Source of the DNA: Stropharia rugosoannulata
Lineage: Eukaryota > Basidiomycota > Agaricomycetes > Agaricales > Strophariaceae
Assembly: GCA_028532985.1 (NCBI GenBank)
Contig: JANCIK010000001.1
Coordinates: 1,178,001 to 1,242,000 of the forward strand
Direction: 5' to 3'
DNA: 64,000 nt
This document shows, piece after piece, positions 11,711 through 24,100 of the stretch. The stretch's first letter is position 1; the number at the start of each line of letters is the position of its first letter. A program made the translations under genes and the position numbers. The notes under the pieces were generated by a model. That model worked only from the letters and a program-made list of their open reading frames with translations, searched no databases and was not told the DNA's origin.

Positions 11711-13042
11711 CTAGAGGAAGTATTCTGGAAGCTGGGTTACAAAGCGAGCGAGGAGTTAAAAACGTTAATGTTCCGGTTTGTGATGCAGCGTGGATTGCGA
11801 AACGCACCTTTCCTGTAGCAGTTTGAGCCGCTTGCTGACTAGGCCCGTCGCGCTCGTTCTCTGGGGCCGCTTCAAAAACGTTGAAGTACATGGAGCCTCC
11901 TGGACCCACTTCAAGTATACTCGCTGAGTTTCCGCACCTGTAGCAGTAATTCGGTGCCGACCAGACTGTTGAAAGGTGTTTATCGAACAGAGAAGAGTAC
12001 CCTTCCATGCAGAGCTGATGGGCGCGGAGAATGTGGGACATGTTGTTCTCATCAAGAAATTTGTAAACAACACCAGAACCGAACGTATACCCGGCTCCCC
12101 TAAATGAGCTATGAATCAAGGATACTCGGCGGGTCATCGGATGTTGATTACCTGGGAGATATTGCAAAGTCCTCCTTCTCAGGATCGGGATCCGACCAGA
12201 CCAGGTCGGCCATGGGACCATCATGAGGGATTTCTGAATGACCTTTGAATGGTTTGCGAGACGTTACATGTAATAGAACACACCTCGAAATCGGTCGAAG
12301 ACCTTGATTTGGTCGATTGAATGAATTGATGGTGAAAGACCTAGCAAGCAAGAATTAGAAGGTGGCTAAACGCGGGTTCCATTCCGCTACTACCTCCGTG
12401 CACGCAGAATATTCGGTCGTCGATGACAACAGATAATGTCAGGAAGTCGAACATGTCCGTAAAGTAGGTCCAGACATGCGAAGACCCATATTTTCGGACG
12501 CATTCTGTGTAAAATCCATATGACTTGGGTAGGCATAAGAGAAGGGTCGTGTTGCTTCAGATCTTAGAAGACTAACTTGTGTAACGGCTCTGGATTCGTG
12601 ATTCCCTCTAATCAGCTGGACGCGGTCTGGGTATCTTAGTTTGAGGCAAGTCAAGAGAGATATGGTTTCAACACTGAATAGACCACGATCCACATAATCC
12701 CCTGTGATTTTATGTGAGGAAGCGATAGATTGGGTCTGGCCGGACCTTACCAAGGAATAGATAGTTAGTATTAGGCGCATAGCCTCCTATACGAAAGATC
12801 TCTATTAGGTCGTAGAACTGGCTGTGATAGTCGCACTTGAGAAGAAAGTATCGCAGACTAGCATACATGACTCACCCATGGATATCACCCACAACTGTAA
12901 CTGGCGCGCTGATGTGAACAACGTTTGATTCGCGCATAAGGACTTCCTTTGTCTTCTCGCATATTTCGCGCAGCAGAACCTCGTGCAGCAGTTGTTTCCG
13001 GAGGAGTTGTTGGATGCACGCGTCGAGATCGAAAGGAGCCAT
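11711..13042 (-). CDS. PPG1: PP2A-family serine/threonine phosphatase, Ppg1-like catalytic subunit
   Basis: Eight exons (13042-12876, 12821-12751, 12701-12577, 12523-12394, 12340-12284, 12233-12152, 12099-11808, 11731-11711) encode 314 residues. All metal-ligand motifs are present: GDIHG, GDYVDRG, RGNHES and the later HGG, plus [11 protein letters not shown] and the terminal YFL carboxyl-methylation signal, here LPEYFL on its own 21-bp exon. [23 protein letters not shown], split in this description as IDRF-type and REIPHDG blocks, matches the yeast Ppg1 branch better than PP2A, PP4 or PP6. Ppg1 works with Far/STRIPAK-type complexes and affects glycogen. Assignment among the PP2A-like groups is by memory of homologues. 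Confidence 0.9.
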
Positions 13043-13097
13043 TTCACGCTCAGATAAATTCAGGAGACTTACATATCATTTGCTTGCTCGTGCTTGT

Positions 13098-14730
13098 CTA
13101 CGGCTTTTGATCAGCTTCTATGCCCGCCGTCGCTGTCTTTTCTTGCTCTTGACCATGCACCTTTGATGCACCTGCGCGTCTCTCCAGTCGCACTGCGCTT
13201 ATTATAACTCTGTCTGCCATTTTGTCGCCTATCCAAAGATACAACTGGGTCCAGCTGAGAGGCTGTGGGGCAAGCGTGGTTGGATCGGGCTTCCCGCGAA
13301 GGTTTACCAACCGCACGGCACGTCGGCTTTTACCCACTGCGATATTATCGCATATCTGCTGCTCCCAGGAGGTCATGATCTGGGTATTTCGAGCACGGAC
13401 AACGCTCAATATCGAACAGCAGTAAAGCAGACACGATCTCATTCATTTCGCAAGCATTCGCACGCGTAATTTGTAAGTGGGTTGGAGCCATTCAGCAACT
13501 GGCGGTTGAAAATCGTGTTGTCTCCGCTCTTCTCCGTTATAACCACCCAGAACTCCATCGTTCGAGCATTCAAAGATTCTTTCGCCGATGTGCCCCCCTT
13601 GGCATATGCTCGCAAGTCAACGGTCAATGAATTCTTGACGGTGCGCATGCATACACAGCATCTGCACAATTTATGTAGTTGGTTAAATTATAGACGCCAT
13701 TCCAGTGTGTCCGTTAATAGTGATGTAGGCAGATGGCATCCGGGATGGGACGTAAAAGATATACATACGAGGCCCAGTACTCAGATTGACACAAGATCGC
13801 CATCTTCTGCGTGCCAGTACCCTAGGTCCGCTACGGCACACACCCCAGGATCATCCGAGAGTCGATGACGTCCCAGTTCCTCCATACTAAATGAATACGT
13901 CCCCACGTTTCCGGTTTCCGCAGGTCGACCAAGTCGAGGCGGCAGAGCATCCAGGTAAGACCCCTTTCTTTGGGTGAAAAACAGTTTTCAGTTAATTGAG
14001 AGTGGATCTGCAGTAGCGCTAAATTTGCATGTCTAGAAGCATATCATTTGGTTTGTTTCCCTTGTCACGGCAGAAGGAACACTGCCGATACTATTGAAGG
14101 CAATTATCCTGACTGTCAGTCACGTCTCGGACTCGCTGTGCGAAGTCAGCAATTGATATCCCATACATATCACCCATCGATTAAGTGCAAGTTATGACAT
14201 ATTTGACATCATGGTGCCTAACCACTTATAGGTTCGCCTTTCTTGATGAGGTTTCCATGTCCGTTTACTCACAACCCAATCTAGAGCGCGGAAGGTACGA
14301 CCAATCTACAGATCCGCCAAAGCTTGATTGCTCCGAATTACAGTCAGGATATTGGATGATTTTCCAGGCGCCTGATCAAAGCATACGCAGACATCCTTCA
14401 GCCAAGTTCTTTGGTAGCTTGCTTTCTTATGGTACATAGTTTGAGAAGCTTCTATGGCTATAATTCTTAATGCAAACTCAGCACGACTTAGTTTCGAAGT
14501 AGTTGGCTACCGTGGATAGCGGCCTCTTCCGTCTTTCGGTACCCCCAAGAATCGAAACAAGAAATGATCTAACTTCAAGATTTGTGCTAGCCGATGGCCT
14601 TATAATTGCCAAGTTGGATTGCATGACACCTCAACGGGTCCGCCCTATTAAAGGACTACTGGCTCTGAAGCGCTCCTCGGACGACCTTTCTTTCGAGTTC
14701 CTTCTCCTTGAACGCATTATAAAATAGTCT
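13098..14730. other. Unresolved region with coding-like frames on both strands
   Basis: Several open frames look protein-like, but I could not build one complete gene. On the minus strand a frame ending at 13098 has a Lys/Glu-rich tail (KVHGQEQEKTATAG), and another at 13440-13640 contains TMEFWVVITEKSGDN. On the plus strand, frames at about 13240-13424 and 13481-13620 join across a 56-bp GT-AG interval. A later exon pair, 14037-14185 and about 14235-14303, joins in phase across a 49-bp interval and faintly recalls a histidine-phosphatase start, with CHG where RHG is expected. Only one strand can be right for the overlapping parts. It may be a decayed or fast-evolving gene. Confidence 0.3.
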
Positions 14731-14753
14731 TCTCCCTTTACTGGGTGTTAGCC

Positions 14754-15711
14754 ATGTATCACCGCGACACACGCCCCTACCCTGCCTATGATGACCAAGC
14801 CATGGCGTACTCGTCGGGCCATGTCCCAAATAACAGCTCGCTATATCCAACGGCGGACTACCAACATGATGGATCGAGCCATTATTATGTGGCACCCGCA
14901 CACTCAATTGGTGGCGCTAGTGATGGTATGTCTCTTGTAGTTTTCTTCGTACGCGTCTGACATCATCCTCATTAGCCGCCAACCCCTCCTCCCCATACTT
15001 CCGTAGCATGACGCCGTCTCTGGTTTCTGCAAACCGATATCCCAATGCAAGTCGAGGCAGTGATAGTTCACGGTATCACGGCTCCCATGCCTATGGCCCC
15101 TCCACCTCAGCGTCCCCCGCGATGTATGCATCCCAAAACCCGTCTTACATCAACCAGTACCCTGCGTCATCGGACGTCCGCTCCGTACCCATGGGACAGA
15201 GAGGCCAGCCTATGCCATTCATTCCAACCCCTTCAGAGATCGCCCATTCCTATTCCAACTATCATGGAGCGCGCTCCCCTACAATTCCTGAGGATCCCTA
15301 TTCATCATCGCTGGACTACGCTTCTCCGCCTCATATGGTGCCATCTTCTCATGCTAGCCATGGCCACCGACCGTCCCGCATCATGACTGGTCGACCACGC
15401 GCACTCTCGGGGGCGAATAGTACGTCTCCTCCTTCTGCTACGTCTCCCTCAGGCGAACGATTTCTTTGCGAAAAGTGCGGGAAGACATTTTCGAGGGCGC
15501 ATGACCGCAAGCGGCACCACGAAACGCAGCACACGCCCGTACCAGTCATGCACACCTGCCAGCATTGCCAAAAAGAATTTAGCAGGTGAGTGTCATCGGC
15601 TGCGTTCCGTGCTGTTCTTCCGTTAATTGAATTCCGCGCTTGCTTGTTTCTCCCGTCAGAGCTGATTCGCTCAAAAGGCACCTAGATAACGGATGCGAAT
15701 TGCATTCATAG
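14754..15711 (+). CDS. C2H2 zinc-finger transcription factor
   Basis: Three exons (14754-14925, 14976-15585, 15660-15711) encode 277 residues. The first ~200 residues are low-complexity, rich in Ser, Pro, Tyr and His, as in activation or disordered regions. Two adjacent zinc fingers close the protein: one of the form C-x2-C-x12-H-x4-5-H (CEKCGKTFSRAHDRKRH) and a second starting CQHCQKEFSRADSLKRH that ends in Cys rather than a second His. The last intron splits the second finger. Tandem fingers at the extreme C-terminus are common in basidiomycete regulators. The target is unknown. Confidence 0.85.
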
Positions 15712-17362
15712 CTCTCCTACGATTTTATTTTTAGTCCTTATGGTATGTTCTCGTTCTTCCTTCAAGTCAACTGCTCGCGGTGGACTTAGAATATCTCTGT
15801 TGACTTGACACTCCTTCTACTTAGATATCTTGTCATGCCACTACGCCTATGTACATACGTAATAATATCCGATTCAACTCCCATGGACGGCAGGCAGAAA
15901 TTTTAAAATGTTTTCTCTGCATATACATTTTGTCTATTTGATTACTTACCCATTTATCGGACCACGGACTGGTAATGATCGCGGATAAACAGGTGCATGA
16001 TGTGGTGAACGGACTATGGTGTATCATATATGTACATACTGAGACGATCTTCGCATGTCCTGCAATTTTCTAAAAAGTCATTCAGTCTGTACAGTTATTA
16101 GGACGGTAGACTAAGTTCGATATCAAGCAATCATATATCATCCCCATTCACACTGACATTTCAAGCCGACTGTTTATGCTGCCAATTTCCTGCCACCCCA
16201 TGTCTCCGAAGGTTATAGGGTAACAAACAGCACGGGACGCAAAACGCCGCGACACCGGCGTCAAACTTCAGCTTTATGCTGTGAAATTTTTTGAATGAGG
16301 TGAAGAAGACTAAAATAAATAAGCAGGCTATATGGTCCGGTTTTGACGTACACCATAAGGTCAAATTGTGCATCATCAGATCTAGCAGGACGGACTTAAT
16401 TGCCGTAGTGTGCTGAAATACATGGGTACTTACAGGATAAGTAGCTTCAAGTAGGCAGACCAGGTCCATAGGACGTCCCAACGGTGTGATGGGGCTCCGT
16501 CAACTTCCCACCTCCTCCCACAGTGACATGCGCGACGGCCCGTCTCTGGTCATGGGGCTCGTCGGCGTGTAAGGGCGCAGCGCAAAATATCTTTCACGAG
16601 CAGATAGCGCGATGGTTAAGTGATATCATACTATTAGTACTACATATTAGCCTGGAAGTTGCAGAAAGGAAGTGCGTAAAAAAGGTGCCGAGGAGACGCG
16701 ACAGAGGCTAATTTTAAGTTTACTTGAGGTACGACAATAAATTTAATCAATTATGCCCCTATTCATTGAGTCCGCAGGTTAGACGCCTAAAATAACTAAC
16801 GTCTATAAACCGTTAAGCAAGTTTCCAAACGCACACATGTGGCAGACCTATACAGTAGGTATATCCTAACAGCTATGCATGGTACTAGAGACGCAAGGAG
16901 CAACTACTGGCCGTGATATATTAAAGCATATGTAATAAGGTAAGTAGGTATTCTGGCTATGTCTGCATTTGTGTTAGACACAATTACGCACCGAAAGAGT
17001 TCTTGATCACAAATAGCAGCGCGAAGAAGTTATAGCCGGAAGCAATAAGGCGGCAATATGCCCTCATACATACTTTAGTCCGGGGACATGCCGGTTAATA
17101 TGAGCTAGCTCGACTCGGAGTTATCGTCGCGAGAGGGTCATCCAACCCACACAACCCCCAGGGTTTCAACATTCCCAATGCAGATGGTGCTGCGCACTGG
17201 CCTCATCAATCGGAAGTGCAAAGCGGAGGCTAGACAAACATGCGGCTCGACGACTCGAAATATCCGTTGATAGCGATGGACCCACCACGAACAAAAATGA
17301 CTTTGGTGGGCCAGGAAGTAGGTGCGGGGACTAGGCGATCGTCAGAGAATCATCTATAAATA
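15712..17362. other. Intergenic region
   Basis: About 1.65 kb between the zinc-finger gene and the CWC24 stop, two genes that converge here. It is AT-rich and carries no frame with coding character on either strand. No tRNA or repeat ends were recognised. Confidence 0.5.
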
Positions 17363-18511
17363 TCAATCTGATTCTGAGTCGTCTGAAGGCTCTTCTGTGG
17401 GGGCAGCTTTCAAGCCTTCTATCTGGACTTCGGCGCCATTACCGTCATCGTCGTCGTCTCCTTCCTTTTTCTCCTTGTCAGCCTTCTTCTTGTTGATTTT
17501 CTCGATAATTTTGTCCGCCCGATTGAATATGCCACCCGTCGGAGTACCGCACGCGAGACATTTGGGAGTCTTAGCGTACCGCTTTATCGCACAGGCAGAG
17601 CAATAATAGTGTCCACAACGAGTAACAACCGGATCGGTGTAGTGCTTGCGGCAAATCAGGCAGGCAAAAGGAACATCCTCGTCGGAGTCGGAGTCTGACG
17701 ATTCGTCTTCCACCTGCTTTTTTGCGTTTTCTGCCAGTTTATCCAGCTGCCAGCCAGCAAGATCTGGGCAGAAAGGAACGTCAGTCAGCTCTTCGTCATC
17801 TAGCATCACAAACAAACGGCCACTCACATGTTCCACGATCGTGAAGGAATTTACACGTGTCACCAAAACCACAATACCCGGTCTCTATTAAGGTGTATTA
17901 GTTAGTTTGATCTAGTTTCCTGGAGATTGGCAGTCGATAAACATACCTTTGTAGTCTTTGCAGACATCTGGCTGATAATCGACGATGGTCACGGTTCGAA
18001 TGGTGTTGGTACTCCGTTGTGGGCCAACCCTCATAGTTTTTGGAACCTCTGTGCTTTTCTTGATATGGCTTCGATATGCACTCTGACCATGATATTTCCC
18101 ATCCTCTGGTATCTCCTCTTCTTCCCCTGCGTCTTCTTTCTCCTTGCGCCTCCTCTTCGCCAGCAGCTCCTCGGCCTCGTCACCGGCGATAATCTCCAAA
18201 GCTGCGTTCTGGTGGGATCCCGCGGCGGTCCACTTGACGTCCGGGCCCTCTCGCTCGGGCGCGTCCAGGTCGTCGGCACCGTCGCGCTGTGAAGACGTGC
18301 GTTTGGTGCCTGCGCTAAGGAGATTGGTGGTGCCTTTCTTTGTCGGCAGCACGACTTCCGATTTAGTGGTATTCGACGATGATGGCGCCAGACCGGGGCC
18401 ATGCGCGTCAGAGGCGGCAGGGGACATGGAGCGCTTCCGAGTCGTTGCAGGTCTTCCTTTCCCCTTTTTCTTGAAAAATGGCACATTTATGCTCGGCTCT
18501 GCAGATGCCAT
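17363..18511 (-). CDS. CWC24: Pre-mRNA-splicing factor CWC24 (CCCH plus RING)
   Basis: Three exons (18511-17947, 17884-17828, 17763-17363) encode 340 residues. An N-terminal basic, disordered half is followed by a CCCH zinc finger, C-x8-C-x5-C-x3-H ([20 protein letters not shown]), whose codons are split by the first intron. Next comes a RING finger starting [21 protein letters not shown] and an acidic tail. This domain order is that of Cwc24/RNF113, which binds the 5' splice site in the activated spliceosome before the first catalytic step. The gene diverges from the bZIP leader region, so the two may share control elements. Confidence 0.93.
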
Positions 18512-18575
18512 GATGGACGTCTAAACTCAAGGAAGGTGTGGGTTTAGCAGACGTTGGGGGCAGTGTTCAAGGATG

Positions 18576-18646
18576 TTGCGCAAACGCGCTGACTCAGCGC
18601 ATTACACCTGCGTGACTTGCTTACCCCACGCGTGACCTTGCGTGAC
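18576..18646. promoter_or_regulatory. Cluster of bZIP-type binding sites
   Basis: Within 71 bp lie a perfect C/EBP-like palindrome TTGCGCAA (18576-18583), a 15-bp perfect palindrome GCGCTGACTCAGCGC (18586-18600) whose core TGACTCA is the Gcn4/AP-1 site, and three copies of GCGTGAC (18610, 18630, 18640). They sit between the divergent CWC24 start and the bZIP gene. Site identity is seen directly; occupancy by any factor is inference. Confidence 0.6.
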
Positions 18647-18701
18647 GGTGTCGCGATGGATGTTGCTACTTTTGGTTCAGTATTGCGAACACCTGCTGGC
18701 G

Positions 18702-18709
18702 TATATAAA
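18702..18709 (+). promoter_or_regulatory. TATA box for a rightward transcript
   Basis: TATATAAA about 60 bp downstream of the bZIP-site cluster, followed by a pyrimidine-rich stretch (18725-18850) typical of strong fungal transcription starts. If used, it would start a roughly 1.5-kb leader running to the bZIP start codon, unless introns shorten it. Confidence 0.5.
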
Positions 18710-20247
18710 GCCAGGTTTCTGCCACATATTTTCTCTCCCACTTCTCGGTCCCGGCCGCTGAAAGCCAACCCCCGTTCTCTCTTCTCCGCGGTCTCACCAC
18801 CCTTCGCTCTCCAATTGGCCCTTACAGGTCCAACGTAACTCAATTCTTCCCCCACGCCAGCGACGATCGAGAACTATCCTTATACTGCCCATGATTTGAC
18901 GCGGCGGCGAATCGTTCTCGCACTGCACGTCGATGACATGGTTTATGGTTGTCCCATTGCGCATGCAGGATGTCATTGCTATCATCATCTCATGGACCTC
19001 GCTTGCTGCTTCATGCCCGCCACCTTTCGGTTATACACATACGTCATGGACTTCATCTGGCAGATGCAGCCTATACCAAGTCTATACTCTAGTCGAACAC
19101 GCAGCATGTGAATGGTGGCTCAACAATTGGCCATTTCTATGGTGCTGGATGGTTCTGAACTCGGTGGCTGCCAGTAGTCTTCACTGGACGGTTTTATGTG
19201 GTCACACTCGGCGGCGGCGCTTATTTTAACTCAGCCTCAGTCAGCAAGACATTATACACTAAATGTGATGTATAAGCAGACAACGTCTGTCCTTTGTTCC
19301 AGGCAGGCATATCTAACCAATCGCCGTGTCTTCCGGTGAGAACAAGCCTGCCCAAATTATATCTTTGTCTTGTTCCCGTACAAGGCCTATCTATGACCAA
19401 AATATCGTCTAAACGCTACGGAGAGGACCTGGATTTTAACGGACTGCTCCCTGTTCGTGTCAGAAGATTGCCGACTATCTGCTCCGCTTTCATTGCATAT
19501 CAGGCTTGGTATGCTCGACACTTTGTCTTTTGTCTTTTGCGACTCGACATATCAACGTTTTGTTTCCTTGGTGAAATCTCGGGACTCTGCTTATTTTTGG
19601 TTGCTGGTTCTGACCTTCCGTGGCCGGTGGACATTGTCTCTTGTCTAGAGATGAAGTTTTAATGAAGAGCTTAGAGGATGCTTGGGTCGTGTTTATAGTA
19701 ACCGAAAATGGTTGAGTCATTCTGCCCGACTGGGAGACATCAAATGAGGTGAGTTTGGCTTTTATGTCGTCATTTTTTCACGCGCTCCAGTTATGTGCGC
19801 GTTCTCCGTATGTCGGGCTGCTCTGAGTAGGGGTAAATATCTGGTTGTAGTGCTTGCTCACCGCCGGCTTTCAAAGTCACAAATAGGTAAATGTACGTAG
19901 TGCTCAACTGGAAATTTTTTGTCTGCAAGGACCAGCCTGGCAATTGCACTTGGACCATCGCTACAATAAGACATCAAAGCATGTTCGTGGGCACATATGG
20001 CAGCGCTTGGCCCAGCGCAACCTGGGAGAATGCTCCTACGGGTGCTTCGAAGCATGTTTTGTCAGCGAAAGAAGGAAGTGGTGAGACTCCTGAGGAGGAG
20101 AGGAGAGAGGCTGAGTAATTTGATTTGTTGGAAAATGGAGCGGAGTTGGTCGGACCGATGATATTTGGAGCCGAGGTTACCGACGATTGCGGCCAAGATG
20201 GGTGCATACATTTAGCCCTCCGCCCTTTCCTTTCTCCTTGCTTCCCC
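18710..20247 (+). other. Probable long 5' leader of the bZIP gene with upstream ORFs
   Basis: No convincing gene is present, but the stretch starts after a TATA box and contains several upstream ATGs. These include a minimal uORF ATG-ATT-TGA at 18891-18899 and open frames of about 98 codons (18933-19229) and 122 codons (19294-19662). Spliced leader introns are possible. This layout recalls GCN4/cpc-1 leaders, but whether it is one transcript is inference. Confidence 0.4.
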
Positions 20248-21177
20248 ATGCCCGCCTCCAACCTCCAAGGCCTCAACATCGTCCGCCCTCCCCAGGAGTC
20301 GGTCGACTCCCATGACCTTCTCCTAGGACAGGCGTACCCAGATCTCACCGCTCAGCTAGATCTCTGGACAAACCTCGCTTTTGACTCTGAGGAACCGCTG
20401 CACAGCAGACAGCCTGACCACAAGAAGCTTCTCCCCGACGAAGACGAGGACGAGGTCCGCTCCCCGGTCACTGGAGAAAAGGCCATTCACGACGGGCACG
20501 TAAACGTCGTTACCCCCACCAATATCAACCTCTCTGCGCAGCCTGGCCCCAATAACCTGTTCGACATCAACTCGTTCCTGGCCAACTTCAACATTGACGC
20601 ATACCAATCTGCATCCCTTATGCAGCAGCAACAACAACAGCAACAGCAGCCCACTATCGCACCATCTCTTGCCCAGCTTCTGGCTCTCCAGCCTAACCAT
20701 AGCTATGCCCCTGGAATGCCGCACTATATGCCTGGGTCCACGGCCTCCTTCTCTGCACCCCTCCCCGCGGCCCATGATGAATCTCACGTTCCCGCCAAAC
20801 GTGCACGCTCCCGCAAGATGTCCATGACCAGTTCTGACTCACCCAATCAGCGCGAGGAGAGCCTTCCGCCCAACAATTTATCGCCCGCGGAGGACAAGCG
20901 CCGTCGCAACACAGCCGCAAGCGCGCGCTTTAGATTGAAGAAGAAGGAGAGGGAAGCAGCACTGGAAGGGAAGGCGAAGGAGCTGGAGACCAAGGTCGCT
21001 GAGCTAGAGCGCGAGTGCGAGGGTCTGCGCAGAGAGAATGGATGGCTCAAGGGCCTTGTCGTTGGTGTTACAGGAGCCGCCCAGGCACCCGGCAGCTCAG
21101 GAATCAACGTTACCCCGCCCCCGACAACGGCCTCGACTGGCACAAAACGACGAAGAGAAGATGGACAAACTGCTTAA
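20248..21177 (+). CDS. bZIP transcription factor, Cys3/Gcn4-type
   Basis: A single-exon frame of 309 residues. The C-terminal third carries the basic region RRRNTAASARFRLKKKERE, the NxxASARFR signature of the fungal Cys3/Zip1/Gcn4-like group, followed by leucine-zipper heptads up to about residue 285. Upstream are an acidic segment (DEDEDE), a polyglutamine run of ten residues and Pro/Ser-rich DNA-binding-adjacent sequence. Such factors control sulfur assimilation or general amino-acid synthesis. The ATG at 20248 was chosen over an in-frame ATG at 20125 because it follows a pyrimidine-rich leader and starts the conserved-looking acidic N-terminus. The cluster of bZIP sites about 1.6 kb upstream suggests autoregulation. 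Confidence 0.85.
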   Translation: MPASNLQGLNIVRPPQESVDSHDLLLGQAYPDLTAQLDLWTNLAFDSEEPLHSRQPDHKKLLPDEDEDEVRSPVTGEKAIHDGHVNVVTPTNINLSAQPGPNNLFDINSFLANFNIDAYQSASLMQQQQQQQQQPTIAPSLAQLLALQPNHSYAPGMPHYMPGSTASFSAPLPAAHDESHVPAKRARSRKMSMTSSDSPNQREESLPPNNLSPAEDKRRRNTAASARFRLKKKEREAALEGKAKELETKVAELERECEGLRRENGWLKGLVVGVTGAAQAPGSSGINVTPPPTTASTGTKRRREDGQTA

Positions 21178-24100
21178 CGATCTATTCAACGAACATGTAG
21201 CCGACCGACATTTATTAAATAAAGTCTGCTTTCTTTTGTACCATTGCCTTCTCTTCCCTTTACCATCATCTCTATCATACCGCTCAATGGCAGGGTACGT
21301 AAATCTTCGGGCTGGTGTCGTCTCCACTTTGTTGTATATCTAGTAGGCTCGCTTTGCCTTCTATCACCAGTGTACTAATATTGTTCTAACCTATGGCTCT
21401 CTATCTCATCATGACATACTACTATGTTTTTGTTACACATCTTTCACTTCCCTCCGCAAAGTTGTGGCGCTGTCCCAATCCACGATCCACTCCCTTCTCC
21501 ATGCATTGTACAGCAGTGAAATGTATTCCAAAGATAACGGCCTGCACCCTTTCTCTCATGCCTGCTCGGCCCGCGGCACATCTTTGACACATACCCAGTA
21601 TACATCCTTGTACATCGCCTGCGAGGCACTGTCCACGGACACCCGCTGACCTTGCAGTTGGACCTGGCTGAACACATTCGCGCTAGATGCAATGTAAATG
21701 TCCATGTTGGAACCTTTACCTGCTATGGGTTTACTCAACGGGCGACATAGATTTTACTTATCTTTCGGCGTTCTTCCAACTTATCATAGAGTATCAGCTG
21801 ATAGGTTGCTGGCAGTGCCGACGGCTGCCGATCGCATGCGCCATCACTGGGCCCTCGCCGGCCTCCCATGCTCTTCCGTCCTGCATGGCAGGAACGAATT
21901 AAAATAGCCCTTGTCTCTCGTTATGTACTCTACACCCGGGGAAAGATAAGAAGTAGGTGGTATGTACATAGTACGCTGGGAGTCCGTATGTAACGCTGAA
22001 AGCGATGCGCACAGCGCGTCGACGGGCGTCTAAAAGACGGCGCCCCCTAACGTTATCTGTTCCCCCTGACTGCAGCATCGACCGACGGCCGACGGGGGCT
22101 GGCCAATGGCCATGTATGTATGTATGTTGGAGCATGGGTGGTCCTCGGCTATGCGACGCCCGTCCTGAATTCCGAATTCCCTGCGCAAAAAGGAGCAACG
22201 GCTGATTCTAATGTATACCATTCCTATCATATTGATCAAATATTGATCAATTCGAAAAACGAGAAATCGTCTGAAATCGTGCGCCTCCCGCTAGGCTGGG
22301 CAAAGTGCGCTCCTTATTATACATGCAATATTTATGTGTTTCTCCGCGGCTTCTGTGCTCGATGCTTGCTTCTTCTGTCGGTTACTACTCTGACATATGC
22401 CAGCGGTTTGCTCACTCCCCCTCACGCAGTGCTGAGGACACCAGATCCCCAACGCCCTCGCGCGAAGAGCGGCGTTGGAAAATATCAGTACGCCTTGCAG
22501 TGTATTAATCCGATTAAAAGATCTAAGGACACACTGTCAGCTGTGTTGCTCTGCCTGATATTTACTACGCGGTGATGCCGCACGTCTACCGTCCAGTACT
22601 CGCAGATACTCGCTCGTGTCTGGCCGATGGTGCAAGATGTTATCATGCACCCTGGGGATGAGCGATACTTCCCAGACTGGCTCACTTGACTTCAGCGTTG
22701 ATCTCTGCATACCTTAACGAGGCAGGCCTTTATATCGTGGACGGAACAAAGCATATTGTCTTGTTTTGTCGCAGCTAAGAATTACAGACTCAAGGAAATG
22801 TCATAAGCGATAACTTGTGGTGCTTGCATCTCCATACATGGTTATTCTCTTCATTTTGAAGCTTGTGGTACGCCTCAGCTCATCAGAATGGATGGCAAGA
22901 GAATCCTAAAAGTGCAGCGTGTCGTAGCATGACCGCCGCGTGCGTTACCTCGGTCGGATGGGACTTGGTGCTCTGTTGATGGTATGTGTAGATTTTTCTC
23001 TCGAATTCGAGGTCCGAAAACTTTACAAAGTGATCGAACTGACTCGGACGCGTGTTGCGCTGCTTGGACTCTGGTTACCTTTGAATGTCATTTAGCTCTC
23101 AGGTAGTGACTCTACGAAGGGACGCACTACTTCAGTGACTTTGCTTTAAATTGCCCCAAGCGGACAAGGCGCGGCCACATCTTCCATCATCATACTAATA
23201 TTTTGGACACCAGAAGTGCATTTTCAAGCCGCGATATTATCGTCTATGTGTGCACCAAAAATGCATCAGAAGACCTGTATAGCGCGGAAATAGCCCAATG
23301 ATTGGTTCTGCCAGGGAACCTGTTGGGCCAGAAGCCTCATTGCACATCTCTCTTGTCGTGGGCTAGTCCGTGCGATTTTCCTTAGGGTCGTCGAAACACA
23401 TTCATCATCACCGTATTGTGGGTTCTCGTGCAGGATGAATCAGCAATGATTAATGATTACGATTACTTAGAGCAAGACATCAAGAAAAGGGCCTAAGCAT
23501 TAATCCTGACGAGGCATTTTTCGAGAAGCTACATCGACCGATCAATAGACACTTTTTTCTGTGGCCGACTTGACATAGAGGACTATGTACATGTCGATCG
23601 CAATTCTACTAATTAATGTAGGGACGATGCAGTGTTCTTTAATTAATATCTTTAGCTTCGATGTAGACAGTTGACAGGGCCATCACGGCATACGTACATC
23701 CCGATGGCGTGAATGTTTCTGCTCACCAGCTCACACCCCTTTGAACGTTACTAAACACTTGATTCATTTTAGTGAGTGAAAGACTACATGATTATGTGCT
23801 TGTTCTCCTCGTACAATGGTCATTTCTCCTGTTCGGACTTTCATTATGCAGCAGGATCAACCTGTCGACATGTTTGTGATATTCTTTGTTATTTTCGGGA
23901 TGAAGATTTCGTACTCGAGAAGATGTTTGATTGGTTATGATGTGGCGCTGTACATACTCACAAAACATACTTGTGTTAATTGTTATGTTGATGTTTGCAG
24001 AGTGTCAGTAAGCATAGTTGAAGTCGAAAACTAAATAGAAGCCAGCACGAAGCGCTCAAGCGCTTAATATGTACATAAGGAATTATAAAATTCTAGTAGA

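Noticed and set aside
19974..20348. A minus-strand frame opposite the bZIP start
   Set aside because: It overlaps the bZIP coding start and leader in the opposite sense; a shadow frame.
22120..22575. A 151-codon plus-strand frame
   Set aside because: Composition looks random, with no motif and no promoter or splice context.
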